From Chloroflexota bacterium (GTDB taxonomy: Bacteria > Chloroflexota > Anaerolineae > J102): a stretch of DNA of 64,000 nt. Both the position numbers and the translations under genes were made by a program. The DNA lies in the NCBI GenBank assembly GCA_029782215.1, contig JAKOVD010000025.1, positions 1-64,000 on the forward strand. The letters are read 5' to 3'. Positions 10,316-17,378 of the stretch are shown here, piece after piece (the stretch's first letter is position 1; the number at the start of each line of letters is the position of its first letter). Under the pieces are notes generated by a model. The model was not told the origin of the DNA, did not search any database, and worked only from the letters and a program-made list of their open reading frames with translations.

Positions 10316-10718
10316 CACGAGCTTCTTGTTCGCATTGGCCAACCGGAACGACAGATCCCACGCGGCGTGCTACGCAGTTGCTCAGACAACTCGTGAGCGC
10401 TTGGTCGTCCCCCAAACAGTGCTACCCGAAGCAGCCTATCTCATTGACAGTCGCCTTGGACACCCAGCCATGCGTGAATTTGCGCGGCAGATGTCGCAGC
10501 CAGGATGGACGATCGAGGCACTTGAACAGGCCGACCTGCTGCGCACGACCGAGATACTGGAACAGTACGGAACCATGAGGCTTGACTTCGTTGATGCCAC
10601 TCTCATGGCTCTGGCTGAACGACTTCGCATTCGCATCATCCTCACTCTTGATTGGCGGCACTTCGCAGCGGTGCGTCCGCGCCACTGCGCGATGCTTGAG
10701 CTGCTGCCCTCTCAGTAG
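10299..10718 (+). CDS. PIN-domain ribonuclease toxin (VapC-like)
   Basis: A 139-aa PIN domain. Acidic residues expected to hold Mg2+ are visible: Asp6 in VDTSFLF, Glu in LPEAAYLID, and Asp residues in LDFVDATLMALAE and LTLDWRHF. PIN toxins cleave tRNA or other RNA until neutralised. The start at 10299 lies inside the antitoxin gene, so translation is probably coupled. The pair sits between two metabolic genes and probably inserted there. Bases 10719-10775 hold no gene. Confidence 0.82.
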   Translation: MSVLVDTSFLFALANRNDRSHAACYAVAQTTRERLVVPQTVLPEAAYLIDSRLGHPAMREFARQMSQPGWTIEALEQADLLRTTEILEQYGTMRLDFVDATLMALAERLRIRIILTLDWRHFAAVRPRHCAMLELLPSQ

Positions 10719-10775
10719 CCCGCTGCACTCGATTGTGGTAGTCCGGATGGCATTCGCTCCCGGTTAGAAGCGAAC

Positions 10776-12461
10776 ATGACGCTCACACTAGAAGAACGGC
10801 TCACAACCTGGGAAAAGACCGACTTGGCCCAGTCGGTGGAACGGGCGCCGGAACGGCCCGAGGCCCTGGCCCACCAGCGGCTCTTCACGCCCCTGGACGC
10901 CGGCGCGCAGCCGGCGGACGCGGACGTCCAGGCCTGGTACCTGGAGCAGCTTGGCTTCCCGGGCCAATACCCCTTCACACGCGGGGTGCAGCCCACCATG
11001 TACCGCAGCCGGTTCTGGACCATGCGCCAGTACGCCGGCTACGGCACCGCCGCCGAGGCCAACGAACGCTTCCGCTACCTCCTGGGCCAGGGGCAGACCG
11101 GTCTGAGCGTCGCCTTCGACCTGGCGACGCAGATCGGCTACGACAGCGACGATCCCCGCGCCGCCGGTGAGGTGGGGCAGGCGGGCGTCGCCATCGATTC
11201 CCTGGCCGACATGGAGAGCCTGCTCGACGGCATCCCCCTGGACCGGGTCAGCATCAGCATGACGATCAACGCCCCGGCCTCGGTGCTGCTGGCCATGGTC
11301 ATCGCCACCGGCGAAAAACGGGGGGTCCCAGCCAGCAAGCTGACGGGCACGATCCAGAACGACATCCTCAAGGAATACGTCGCCCGCGGCACCTACATCT
11401 ACCCACCCGAGCCCAGCGTGCGCCTTGCCGCCGACACCATCGCCTACTGCGCCCGCAGCGTGCCCAAGTGGAACGCCATCAGCGTCAGCGGCTACCACAT
11501 CCGCGACGCCGGCAGCACCGCCGCCCAGGAAATGGCCTTCGCCATCGCCAACGCCCTCACCTACATGGACGCCGTCCTGGCGCGGGGCATCGACATCGAC
11601 GAGTTCGCCCCCCGCATCTCCTGGATCTTCAACACGCAGAACGACTTCTTCGGGGAAGCGGCCAAGTACCGGGCCCTGCGGCGGCTGTGGGCCACGATCC
11701 TGAAGGAAGAGTACGGCGCCCGCAGGGCGGCCAGCATGATGCTGCGCACCCACATCCAGACCGGCGGCGCCACGCTCACGGCCCAGCAGCCGCTCAACAA
11801 CATCGCCCGCGCCGGCTTCCAGGCCCTGGCCAGCGTCCTCGGCGGCATCCAGAGCATGGCCCTGAGCTGCTATGACGAGGCCTTGGCCCTGCCCACCGAG
11901 GAGGCCCAGGCCACCGCCCTGCGCACCCAGCAGATCATTGCCCACGAGATCGGCGTCACCGAGGTCATCGACCCCCTCGCCGGCTCCTACTACGTGGAAG
12001 CCCTGACCGACCGCCTGGAAGCGGAGGCGCGGACCTTGATCGACCAGGTGAAGGCGATGGGCGGCGCGGTCAAGGCGATCGAGAGCGGCTGGATGCAGCA
12101 GCAGATCGCCGACAGCGCCTGGCAGAAGCAGCAGGCGGTGGAGTCGGGGGAGGTGATCATCGTGGGCGTCAACAAGTACCAGGCGCCCGGCGAGCAGCGC
12201 CCGGTGGGCATCTTCCGCCCCGACCCGGAAACCTACCGCGTCCAGAACGAACGGCTGGCCCAGGTGCGCGGCCGCCGCGACCCCGCCGCCGTCGACCAGG
12301 CCCTGGCGGCGCTGCGGGAAGTCGCCGCCGCGCCCGCCGACCCCGCCCGCAATCTCATGCCCCCCATCCTCGATGCCGTCCGCGCCTACGCTACCCTGGG
12401 CGAGATCTGCGGTCTCCTGCGCGAGGTCTGGGGCGAATACCAGCCGCCGACCGTGATCTAG
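10776..12461 (+). CDS. Methylmalonyl-CoA mutase family large subunit (split type, no B12 domain)
   Basis: A 561-aa TIM-barrel subunit: YRSRFWTMRQYAGYGTA, GQTGLSVAFDLATQIGYDSD, SISGYHIRDAG-like VSGYHIRDAGST, and QTGGATLTAQQPLNN. It stops after the barrel and lacks the C-terminal cobalamin-binding DxHxxG domain, as in split mutases whose small subunit is a separate gene. None is in this window. The MRQYAGY signature is that of methylmalonyl-CoA mutase and relatives. True ethylmalonyl-CoA mutases, as I recall them, have a different string there (YSGHSSA), so methylmalonyl-CoA to succinyl-CoA is the safer call. Either reaction fits the neighbourhood. Confidence 0.88.
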   Translation: MTLTLEERLTTWEKTDLAQSVERAPERPEALAHQRLFTPLDAGAQPADADVQAWYLEQLGFPGQYPFTRGVQPTMYRSRFWTMRQYAGYGTAAEANERFRYLLGQGQTGLSVAFDLATQIGYDSDDPRAAGEVGQAGVAIDSLADMESLLDGIPLDRVSISMTINAPASVLLAMVIATGEKRGVPASKLTGTIQNDILKEYVARGTYIYPPEPSVRLAADTIAYCARSVPKWNAISVSGYHIRDAGSTAAQEMAFAIANALTYMDAVLARGIDIDEFAPRISWIFNTQNDFFGEAAKYRALRRLWATILKEEYGARRAASMMLRTHIQTGGATLTAQQPLNNIARAGFQALASVLGGIQSMALSCYDEALALPTEEAQATALRTQQIIAHEIGVTEVIDPLAGSYYVEALTDRLEAEARTLIDQVKAMGGAVKAIESGWMQQQIADSAWQKQQAVESGEVIIVGVNKYQAPGEQRPVGIFRPDPETYRVQNERLAQVRGRRDPAAVDQALAALREVAAAPADPARNLMPPILDAVRAYATLGEICGLLREVWGEYQPPTVI

Positions 12462-12472
12462 AATGGCGGATT

Positions 12473-12518
12473 GCGGATTGCGAATTGCGGATTTTTCCAT
12501 CCGCAATTCGCAATCCGC
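12473..12518. repeat. Perfect 20-bp inverted repeat of GCGGATTGC words
   Basis: GCGGATTGCGAATTGCGGAT (12473-12492) is followed after 6 bases by its exact complement (12499-12518). CGCATTTCGCATTTCTCC-type words continue to the next start codon. The arm is itself a quasi-tandem of a 7-8 base word. Confidence 0.8.
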
Positions 12519-12555
12519 ATTTCGCATTTCTCCATCCGCATTTCTCCGAGGCCCT

Positions 12556-13017
12556 ATGCTTGACCGAAGCTATGTGGGCAAGAAACTGCCCTTGATCCGC
12601 TACCAGGTCGATGCCAGCAAGATACGCGAGCTGGCGCTGGCCCTGGGCGACGACAACCCCCTCTTCACCGACAAGGCAGCGGCCCAGGCGGCAGGCTATC
12701 CTGACCTGGTGGCGCCCCTCACCTTCCCCAGCCTCTTCCGCTTCTGGGGAGGCAGCGCTGCCGGCGCGGAAACACGAGCGCTGCTGCAGGAGATGGGCGC
12801 CAACGTCCTCCGCATCCTGCACGGCGAAGAGCAGTACGAGTACCATGCCCTGCTCCACCCCGGCGACGACATCACCGGCGAGCTGGAAATCCTGAGCATC
12901 GAGCGCAAGGAAGGCAGCTCCGGCGCCATGGACATGGTCCGCACCCAGGCCACCTACCGCAACCAGCGCGGGGAAACAGTGGTCATCGCCCGCGCCACGA
13001 TGGTGGTGAGGGAGTGA
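12556..13017 (+). CDS. MaoC-like dehydratase, N-terminal (FAS1-like) hot-dog domain
   Basis: A 153-aa single hot-dog domain of the MaoC_dehydrat_N type: GKKLPLIRYQVDASKIRE, ALALGDDNPLF, and HGEEQYEYHALLHPGDD. Such half-domains lack the full catalytic Asp/His pair and work as a dimer with a catalytic MaoC domain, here the next gene. The start at 12556 follows CGAGG. An in-frame ATG at 12463 would translate the inverted repeat and is rejected. The pair probably hydrates or dehydrates a 2-enoyl-CoA; mesaconyl-CoA is a candidate given the context. Confidence 0.8.
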   Translation: MLDRSYVGKKLPLIRYQVDASKIRELALALGDDNPLFTDKAAAQAAGYPDLVAPLTFPSLFRFWGGSAAGAETRALLQEMGANVLRILHGEEQYEYHALLHPGDDITGELEILSIERKEGSSGAMDMVRTQATYRNQRGETVVIARATMVVRE

Positions 13018-13025
13018 CAAAAACC

Positions 13026-13451
13026 ATGATTGGCCAAGATTTCAACTCTATCCAGGTCGGTGAGGCGCTGCCGCCGCTGGCAAAGCCGCCGATCACCGAG
13101 GTGCAGTTGGTGCGCTACAGCGGCGCCTCCGGCGACTTCAACCCCATCCACACCGTGCACCAGGCGGGCGTGGACGCCGGCAACGGCGGTGTGATTGCCC
13201 ACGGCATGCTGATCATGGGCTTTGCGGCGGAGATGATCACCCGCTGGGTGCGGCCGGAGCAGGTGCGGTCGTTCGGCGTGCGCTTCACCGGCATCAGCCG
13301 TCCCGGCGACGCCATCACCATCACCGGCAAGGTGCTGGAAAAGTTGGTGGTGGACGGCGAGCCGCGCCTGCGCTGCGAGGTGGAGGCAGCCGACCAGACC
13401 GGCCACCGCAAGCTGAAGGGCGAGTTCGTGGCGGCCTTTCCGGTCCGGTGA
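13026..13451 (+). CDS. MaoC-like dehydratase, catalytic hot-dog domain
   Basis: A 141-aa MaoC domain with the hydratase-2 signature YSGASGDFNPIH (Asp and His catalytic) and the downstream NGGVIAHGMLIMG. A GTG at 13014 overlaps the previous stop (GTGA) and is an alternative start. ATG 13026 is preferred because GAGGGAG sits at better distance. Together with the preceding half-domain it should form one enoyl-CoA or mesaconyl-CoA hydratase. Confidence 0.85.
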   Translation: MIGQDFNSIQVGEALPPLAKPPITEVQLVRYSGASGDFNPIHTVHQAGVDAGNGGVIAHGMLIMGFAAEMITRWVRPEQVRSFGVRFTGISRPGDAITITGKVLEKLVVDGEPRLRCEVEAADQTGHRKLKGEFVAAFPVR

Positions 13452-13493
13452 GACGACGGACAGCCGACCGTTGACGACCGAGGCTCCATTTCC

Positions 13494-13564
13494 TCCGCAG
13501 ATGACGCAGAGGAACGCAGATGTCTTCCTGCTTTCTATCTGCGCCTATCTGTGACATCTGTGGA
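13494..13564. repeat. Quasi-tandem CGCAGATG word repeat with inverted ends
   Basis: TCCGCAGATG (13494-13503) and CATCTGTGGA (13555-13564) flank further ACGCAGATG / ATCTGCG words. It occupies the 120-base gap between the hydratase and the AhpD-like gene, which has no other feature. Confidence 0.5.
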
Positions 13565-13571
13565 TTGACCC

Positions 13572-14090
13572 ATGCCACCCTTTCGCCGCCGCCACTACCA
13601 CCGCCCTGCTGAGCTTGTCGCCGACGTGCGCGCCGTGCTGGCGCACCGCAAGGCGCTCAAGGCGATGGGCGGGGGAAGACGCCTCTCATCCGCCTTCCGC
13701 GAGCGGCTGATGCTGGCGGTGACCGCGGTCAACGGCTGCCGCTATTGCTCCTACTTCCACGCTCGCGTGGCGCTGCGCGAGGGGCTCACACCGGCCGAGA
13801 TCAGGGCATTGGGGGAAGGCGCGTTCCATGACTGCCCCGATGAGGAGCTACCTGCGCTGCTCTACGCTCAGCATTGGGCCAGCGCTGATGCCCGGCCTGA
13901 TCCGGTCGCGCGTGAGCGCCTGGCGGCGATCTACGGTCCCGCTGCCGTCGAAGCCATCGAGCTGGCGCTGTGCTCGATCCGCATCGGCAACCTGCTCGGC
14001 AACACCGCCGACTACGGGCTGTACCGGCTGTCGCTTGGAAGGATGGGTGGCGTCCGATCCTCCTATGAAACTCATACGGAAAGGGCTTGA
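13572..14090 (+). CDS. Carboxymuconolactone decarboxylase / AhpD-like protein
   Basis: A 172-aa all-helical protein with the AhpD-core motif CRYCSYFHARVALREG (CxxC plus His), preceded by SSAFRERLMLAVTAVNG. Family members act as alkylhydroperoxidases, or use the CxxC/His site in other redox or decarboxylation chemistry. No partner AhpC is present. The -35 box of the phasin promoter overlaps its stop codon. Confidence 0.75.
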   Translation: MPPFRRRHYHRPAELVADVRAVLAHRKALKAMGGGRRLSSAFRERLMLAVTAVNGCRYCSYFHARVALREGLTPAEIRALGEGAFHDCPDEELPALLYAQHWASADARPDPVARERLAAIYGPAAVEAIELALCSIRIGNLLGNTADYGLYRLSLGRMGGVRSSYETHTERA

Positions 14091-14115
14091 CAAGCATGAC
14101 GCGATGCGTCATAAT
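14087..14115 (+). promoter_or_regulatory. Phasin promoter with operator in the spacer
   Basis: TTGACA (14087-14092), a 17-base spacer and CATAAT (14110-14115). Operator copy 4 fills the spacer, and copy 5 starts near the predicted transcription start. This is a classic repressor-controlled layout. Confidence 0.82.
14096..14112. promoter_or_regulatory. 17-bp palindromic operator, copy 4
   Basis: ATGACGCGATGCGTCAT. Both 7-base arms (ATGACGC/GCGTCAT) are exact complements around a 3-base centre. It lies inside the phasin promoter spacer. Confidence 0.75.
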
Positions 14116-14123
14116 GCGGTCAG

Positions 14124-14140
14124 ATAACGCAGCGCGTCAT
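14124..14140. promoter_or_regulatory. 17-bp palindromic operator, copy 5
   Basis: ATAACGCAGCGCGTCAT, one mismatch from a perfect palindrome. Its centre is 28 bp from copy 4, so the two sites lie on nearly similar faces for cooperative binding. Confidence 0.65.
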
Positions 14141-14214
14141 CGCTTTCATTCCTACCATCCGTAGCGCCCCCGCTTACAGCGCCCCGCACATCGGGGCAGG
14201 AGAACACCCAAACA

Positions 14215-14622
14215 ATGGACGTCAAGACTCAGGTCATGGATACCGCCAAGACCGTCGAAAAGGCAGCAACTGACAACGTCGTGGTGAAGACCGCCCACAG
14301 CGGCGTGCTCGTCGGCCTCGGCGCCGTCGCCGTCAGCAAGGAAAAGACCGAAACCATGATGGATCGCCTGGTCGAAAAGGGCGAGGTGGCGGCGAAGGAC
14401 CTGCAGAAGATGTGGCACGACCTCTTCAACCAGGGCAAGGAAGATGTCACCAAGGCCGAGGAGAAGCTGGAGGGCATGGTCGATCAGCGCATCACGGCCG
14501 TCATGCAGCGCATGAACATCCCCAGCAAGAGCGACCTCGAAGGCCTGAACGACAAGGTCGGCGCCTTGACGGCCAAGGTTGCCGAGCTGGACAAGAAGGT
14601 GTCCGTCAAGAAGGCTGCCTGA
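14215..14622 (+). CDS. Phasin-like polyhydroxyalkanoate granule protein
   Basis: A 135-aa helical, charged protein. The last half (LFNQGKEDVTKAEEKLEG, then VDQRITAVMQRMNIPSKSDLE, shown here by MQRMNIPSKSDLEGL) follows the PhaF/PhaI phasin pattern, ending in a heptad-like coiled coil and a Lys-rich tail. Phasins coat polyhydroxybutyrate granules. It fits a cluster built on acetoacetyl-CoA and crotonyl-CoA and shares its operator with thiolase and ccr. A general stress coiled-coil protein is the alternative. Confidence 0.7.
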   Translation: MDVKTQVMDTAKTVEKAATDNVVVKTAHSGVLVGLGAVAVSKEKTETMMDRLVEKGEVAAKDLQKMWHDLFNQGKEDVTKAEEKLEGMVDQRITAVMQRMNIPSKSDLEGLNDKVGALTAKVAELDKKVSVKKAA

Positions 14623-14655
14623 CAACCACGCCCGACTCAAACTGCTCCCCTCCCG

Positions 14656-14688
14656 AACGCCCCGGCCTTGCAGCCGGGGCGTTTTGTT
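14656..14688 (+). terminator. Intrinsic terminator of the phasin gene
   Basis: AACGCCCCGGC (14656-14666) pairs with GCCGGGGCGTT (14673-14683) and is followed by TTGTTT. The remaining 14691-14893 shows no gene or clear signal. Confidence 0.85.
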
Positions 14689-14893
14689 TGCGCGCCCAGA
14701 TGCGCTTTGATGCGCCCTTTGGCGCAGGAAGACGCCGGCGGGTTTGTTTCGCTCCGCCTACTTGGCCCTGCACAGGCGCAAGGGTATCATGTGGCCGCGG
14801 CTAACCCGCCGATCCCGCGCCTGGGGCAGCCAACGGGCCGGAAAGGCCAAACGGCGCCGCCAACCTATTCCGGCTCCAACCCTGCGAATTGCC

Positions 14894-16159
14894 ATGCACC
14901 TCTATAACGCTCTGACCCGAACCATCGAGCCCTTTACGCCCCACGGGGACGCCGTCACCGTCTATGTCTGCGGCATCACGCCCTACGACACGACGCACCT
15001 CGGCCACGCCTTCACTTACACCGTGTTCGACGTGCTGATCCGCTACCTGGAACACAAGGGTCTGCGCGTCCGCTACGCCCAGAACGTCACCGACATCGAC
15101 GACGATATCCTGCGCAAGGGTCGGGAAGTGGGTGAGGACTGGCAGGCGCTGGGCAATCGCTGGACGGTCCACTTCATGCAGGACCTGCAGACGCTGAACG
15201 TCCGCCCGCCCGACTACTATCCGCGAGCCACGGACGTGATCCCCGAGATCGTCGCCAGCGTCCAGCAGTTGATCGCCGCCGGCGTCGCCTACGAATCCCA
15301 GGGCAGCGTCTTCTTTCACGTGGACGACTGGCCGGCCTTCGGCCAACTGAGCCATCTGCCGCGCGCCGACATGCTCGCCATCGCCAACCAGCGCGGCAAC
15401 CGGCCCGACGACCCCCGCAAGCGGGACCCTCTTGACTTTGTGCTCTGGCAGGCCCAACAGCCGGGCGAACCGGCCTGGGAAAGCCCCTGGGGACCGGGCC
15501 GCCCCGGCTGGCACATCGAGTGCTCCACCATGTCCACCCAGTTCCTGGACACCACCGTGGACATCCACGGCGGCGGCGGCGACCTCATCTTCCCGCATCA
15601 CGAATGCGAGATCGCCCAGGTGGAGCCCATCACCGGCCAGCCTTTTGTGCGTTTCTGGATGCATGCGGCCATGGTCTTCCACGATGGCGAGAAGATGAGC
15701 AAGTCCCTGGGCAACCTGGTCATGGCCCGCGACTTGCTCAAGACCTATACGCCCGACGCGCTGCGCGTCTACCTGGCCATGCACCATTACCGCCAGTCCT
15801 GGTTCTACGACGAGGGGAGGCTGCAGGAGGCGGCGGAGCTGGCGGCGCACCTGGGCCGTGCTGTCGCCGCCCCCGGGGGGATGAAACCCCTCACCGGCGA
15901 GGCCGGGGAAGCGTTTGCCGCCTACCCCGCTTGCTTTGAAGCCGACATGGAGAACGACCTCGACGCCCCCAAGGCGCTGCTGGCCCTTGAGGACCTGGCC
16001 TCCGGCATCCTCGACAGCGCTGCCGCCGGCTACGACGTCAGCGGCGCCCAAGCCACGCTGCGCCGGCTCGGCCGCGTCTTTGGCCTGCGCCTTGATGCCA
16101 GCGCGCCGGAGCCCCGGGTGGTCGAGGGCTGGGCCGCCCACCTCCAGCGCTTCCTCTGA
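14894..16159 (+). CDS. CysS/MshC-family cysteine ligase, MshC-like signatures
   Basis: A 421-aa class I ligase with CGITPYDTTHLGHA (HIGH motif and Zn-ligand Cys26), DIDDDILRKG, WGPGRPGWHIECS, FPHHECEIAQ and KMSKSLGN near residue 267. Zinc ligands (Cys, Cys, His, Glu) are in place. Two points favour the MshC branch, which joins cysteine to glucosaminyl-inositol in mycothiol synthesis: CGITPYDxTHLGHA instead of the CysS-typical CGPTVYDYIHIGN, and no C-terminal anticodon-binding domain. CysS is usually about 460 aa or more. Whether it charges tRNA-Cys or ligates cysteine to another amine cannot be settled here. The start at 14894 is the first ATG matching family N-termini. Two downstream genes may form an operon with it. 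Confidence 0.82.
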   Translation: MHLYNALTRTIEPFTPHGDAVTVYVCGITPYDTTHLGHAFTYTVFDVLIRYLEHKGLRVRYAQNVTDIDDDILRKGREVGEDWQALGNRWTVHFMQDLQTLNVRPPDYYPRATDVIPEIVASVQQLIAAGVAYESQGSVFFHVDDWPAFGQLSHLPRADMLAIANQRGNRPDDPRKRDPLDFVLWQAQQPGEPAWESPWGPGRPGWHIECSTMSTQFLDTTVDIHGGGGDLIFPHHECEIAQVEPITGQPFVRFWMHAAMVFHDGEKMSKSLGNLVMARDLLKTYTPDALRVYLAMHHYRQSWFYDEGRLQEAAELAAHLGRAVAAPGGMKPLTGEAGEAFAAYPACFEADMENDLDAPKALLALEDLASGILDSAAAGYDVSGAQATLRRLGRVFGLRLDASAPEPRVVEGWAAHLQRFL

Positions 16160-16195
16160 CTACTGACGACTGTCGACTGATCTCTCCCTCCCGCA

Positions 16196-17368
16196 ATGCT
16201 CCTCGGCATCGGCTATCTACCCCGCCGTACGGGTCCGGCCCTTTGGCGCGAGTTCGATCCGGGCGAGGTGCAGGAGGATCTGGCCCATATTGCCGCCCTG
16301 GGCTTCCAGGCGGTGCGGGTGCCGCTGTTCTGGGGCGATTTCCAGCCGCGCCCCGACCGCGTCAGCCCGCGCGCGTTTGACCGCTTCGGCGGCTTCCTGG
16401 AAGCCGCCCAGGAGGCGGGCCTGCAGGTGACCGCCGGCCTGTGGGCGGGGATGTGGGATGGCGCCCTCTGGTGGCCGGACTGGGGCGTCTTGCCGGCGCC
16501 GCTGCCGCCGAACTGGCCGCTGCTGGTCAACGGCGCCTGGGCACGCTGGGGTCGGCTGCGCCACCCCTTCACGGACCCGCGCATGCTGGCGGCGCGGGAG
16601 CTGCTCATCCGTGAGCTGGTCGCAGCCTACGCCGACCACCCGGCCCTTCTCGGCTGGGAGCCACTGCCGGGCTTCGGACGGCTTGCCGCCGCCAGCACCC
16701 GCGAAACGGTGCTGGGATGGCTGGGAACAACCCTGGAGGGCCTGCGCCCTGCCGGGGGCAAGCTGCCCTGCACCTTTCTCCTGGCCCTTGACGCGCTGGA
16801 GACTGGCACGTCGATCTGGCCCGGCGACATCGCCGCGGCCGGCGCCCAACCCAGCCTGAGCGCGGCCACATTTGCCAGCGACCGCCGCCGCCTGCCGCTC
16901 AGCGCCCGCTGGATCGCCTTTGCCCTCGACCTGGCGTCCGCCCTGGCCGGGCAGCCGGTGGCTTTGCACCTGGCCGGACTTCCCACGACCGCACCGGGGG
17001 AACCCTCGGCCGCTCACGACAGCATCTACTACGCCAGCGAGGAGGACGCCGCCGCCTACCTGGCGGATGTCATCGCCCTGGCCCGCCAGCGTGATTGTCC
17101 CCAGCTCTGGCTGTGGCGTTGGGCGGACATCGCCGAGAGCGGCTGGAACAAGCCTCCCTACGATCATTCACCCTGGCGCCGCTTCACTGGGCTGCTCCGC
17201 GCCGATGGCGCCGAAAAGGAGCTTGCTGCCAGCCTGCGAAGCAGCGGCGGCAGCGAGCATCCTGTGCTTGCCATCGATGCCGACGCCTACCGCGCCGATC
17301 CTGCCAACCAGTTCTACCGTCTCTGGCTCGCCTACCAGAGACTCGACGACCGTACGCTCCGTCCTTGA
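16196..17368 (+). CDS. Glycoside-hydrolase-like TIM-barrel protein
   Basis: A 390-aa protein resembling the cellulase/GH5-like fold: HIAALGFQAVRVPLFWGDFQP (beta-2 entrance), RELVAAYADHPALLGWEP (usual acid/base region, with Glu in GWEP) and LWLWRWADIAESGW near the end. No signal peptide is seen, so it is probably cytoplasmic. The substrate is unknown. It follows the ligase by 36 bases and precedes the gamma-glutamyltransferase by 10, suggesting one transcript. The start is weakly supported; no good ribosome-binding site precedes the ATG. Confidence 0.6.
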   Translation: MLLGIGYLPRRTGPALWREFDPGEVQEDLAHIAALGFQAVRVPLFWGDFQPRPDRVSPRAFDRFGGFLEAAQEAGLQVTAGLWAGMWDGALWWPDWGVLPAPLPPNWPLLVNGAWARWGRLRHPFTDPRMLAARELLIRELVAAYADHPALLGWEPLPGFGRLAAASTRETVLGWLGTTLEGLRPAGGKLPCTFLLALDALETGTSIWPGDIAAAGAQPSLSAATFASDRRRLPLSARWIAFALDLASALAGQPVALHLAGLPTTAPGEPSAAHDSIYYASEEDAAAYLADVIALARQRDCPQLWLWRWADIAESGWNKPPYDHSPWRRFTGLLRADGAEKELAASLRSSGGSEHPVLAIDADAYRADPANQFYRLWLAYQRLDDRTLRP

Positions 17369-17378
17369 CGCAACACGC

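Noticed and set aside
10788..12527. Minus-strand frame of 579 codons opposite the mutase gene
   Set aside because: Antisense shadow of a clearly conserved gene; also runs into the word repeat at 12473.
12463..12555. Upstream extension of the MaoC N-terminal-domain gene through the inverted repeat
   Set aside because: Would encode CGLRIADFSIRNSQSAF-type translated repeat; the family start and CGAGG site place the ATG at 12556.
14894..16159. Plain cysteinyl-tRNA synthetase call
   Set aside because: The HIGH-region string and the short C-terminus are those of MshC-type ligases; a plain cysS label would hide this, although tRNA charging is not excluded.
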